Shown in pieces: positions 4,999 to 5,704 of a stretch of 5,704 bases of DNA (positions within the stretch are counted from its first letter, which is position 1; each line of letters starts with the position of its first letter). A program made the translations under genes and the position numbers. The notes below the pieces were generated by a model. It made no database searches. It worked only from the letters and a program-made list of their open reading frames with translations, and was not told where the DNA came from. The stretch is from Microbacteriaceae bacterium (GTDB lineage: Bacteria > Actinomycetota > Actinomycetes > Actinomycetales > Microbacteriaceae): positions 1 through 5,704 of the forward strand of contig JALRLI010000063.1 in the NCBI GenBank assembly GCA_023254555.1, given 5' to 3'.

Positions 4999-5704
4999 AT
5001 GCCTGACCTCGAAATCAACCCCGAACTCTTTATCCACGGCGAAGAAGACCCAAATGGCCCGCTGATTCAGGTGGTCGTCTCGCTCACCTCCCCGGGTATG
5101 AACCAGCTCGTGCACGATGGTGCGCTCGACTACATCACGCGTGCGTTCGACACAATTCGTGCACACGGCGGTCGCCCGCGACTCGTCGACTCGGCCACCG
5201 CCACCGTCGAGTCAGTAGGCTCGCTCGCCGCTCAAGCCGATGCGGTGCTCTTTCTTGGCGGGGGAGACGTCGACCCTGCGCTCTACAACTATGAAGGTCC
5301 AGAACCCAAAGGTCTCTACGGCATTGATCGGCACGCAGATGAGCTGTGCATCGCACTCTTTCACGAGTGCGCCGAGCGCGATTTGCCCACCCTTGCGTTC
5401 TGCCGGGGCTCACAGGTGATGAACGTGGCGTTCGGCGGAACCCTGATCCCAGACATCGAAGACTGGGCCATCCACCACGGCCCGACCGGGCCCGACCTGA
5501 TGCTCGATGAGCCCCTCACCCTCGCGCCCGAATCACTGATTGCCGGCATCCTGGGCAAAAACGAGGTGATCGGACGAAACGGTCACCACCAGGCGGTCGA
5601 CCGGGTTGGCGATGAACTCTTCGCCACTGCCTTTGCGGCAGATGGAATCGTCGAAGGCACCCAGCACCGCACTGCGACATGGATGCTCGGCCTGCAGTGG
5701 CACC
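4999..5704 (+). CDS. Peptidase C26 / class I glutamine amidotransferase-like hydrolase (PuuD-like), 3' partial
   Basis: A cytosolic hydrolase of the gamma-glutamyl-gamma-aminobutyrate hydrolase family. PuuD itself splits gamma-Glu-GABA in putrescine breakdown, but relatives use other gamma-glutamyl or amide substrates, so the substrate here is open. Visible motifs: LGGGDVDPALY (family GGGDVxP), the nucleophile elbow FCRGSQVMNVAFGGTL with Cys135 (codon 5401-5403), NGHHQAVDRVGDEL, and LQWH with the probable catalytic His235 (codon 5701-5703) at the window edge. The following Glu of the usual HPE triad motif lies outside. ATG 4999 is preceded by AGAAAG at 4985-4990. An in-frame GTG at 4990 is an alternative start adding three residues. 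It begins 18 bp after the antitoxin stop, so cotranscription is likely, though a functional link is not. The N-terminal ~20 residues are unlike the compact start of PuuD. Confidence 0.87.
   Translation, partial: MPDLEINPELFIHGEEDPNGPLIQVVVSLTSPGMNQLVHDGALDYITRAFDTIRAHGGRPRLVDSATATVESVGSLAAQADAVLFLGGGDVDPALYNYEGPEPKGLYGIDRHADELCIALFHECAERDLPTLAFCRGSQVMNVAFGGTLIPDIEDWAIHHGPTGPDLMLDEPLTLAPESLIAGILGKNEVIGRNGHHQAVDRVGDELFATAFAADGIVEGTQHRTATWMLGLQWH

Noticed and set aside
5135..5558. Minus-strand open frames over the C26 gene
   Set aside because: The plus-strand frame has the full set of C26 motifs, including the nucleophile Cys and the final His; the minus frames are shadows of its G/C-rich codons.

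Overview
The window reads as a moderately high-GC Gram-positive chromosome, most likely an actinobacterium and plausibly a Microbacteriaceae relative. The grounds are the G/C-rich codon choice of the two flanking metabolic genes, a surface protein ending in an actinobacterial-style LxxTG/transmembrane/basic-tail signal, and GTG and weak-SD starts. No rRNA or tRNA marker is present, so the taxonomic placement is inference. All five genes are on the plus strand.

Layout. Bases 2-1231 hold the 3' part of an O-acetylhomoserine sulfhydrylase (direct sulfhydrylation route to homocysteine/methionine); its N-terminus lies upstream of the window. An 87-bp gap follows, with a good -35/-10 pair. Bases 1319-4231 encode a 970-residue exported surface protein of the BspA/DUF285 type: signal peptide, PKD-like WGDGS domain, 22 clear 25-residue repeats plus one degenerate unit, two Ig-like C-terminal domains, and a putative sortase signal. 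A very AT-rich 58-bp gap (4232-4289) carries three TAATAT boxes at exact 16-bp intervals and a promoter. It leads into a type II toxin-antitoxin pair in toxin-first order: a HigB/Gp49-like (RelE superfamily) toxin at 4290-4646, overlapped by an XRE-family antitoxin at 4627-4980. Eighteen bases later a class I glutamine amidotransferase-like peptidase C26 (PuuD-like) starts at 4999 and runs off the window at its predicted catalytic His.

How it fits together. The outer genes look like ordinary metabolism. The stretch between them (surface protein and toxin-antitoxin) has lower and uneven GC content and looks like accessory DNA. No transposase, integrase, tRNA or clear terminal repeat is visible, so the route of acquisition is unknown. 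The tight spacing suggests toxin, antitoxin and peptidase share one transcript, probably repressed by the antitoxin at the TAATAT/TTTAC region. I find no CRISPR array, RNA gene, riboswitch or convincing intrinsic terminator. The best candidates for a second look are the phased operator in front of the toxin, the near-leaderless GTG toxin start, and the two-state repeat pattern and mosaic composition of the surface protein.
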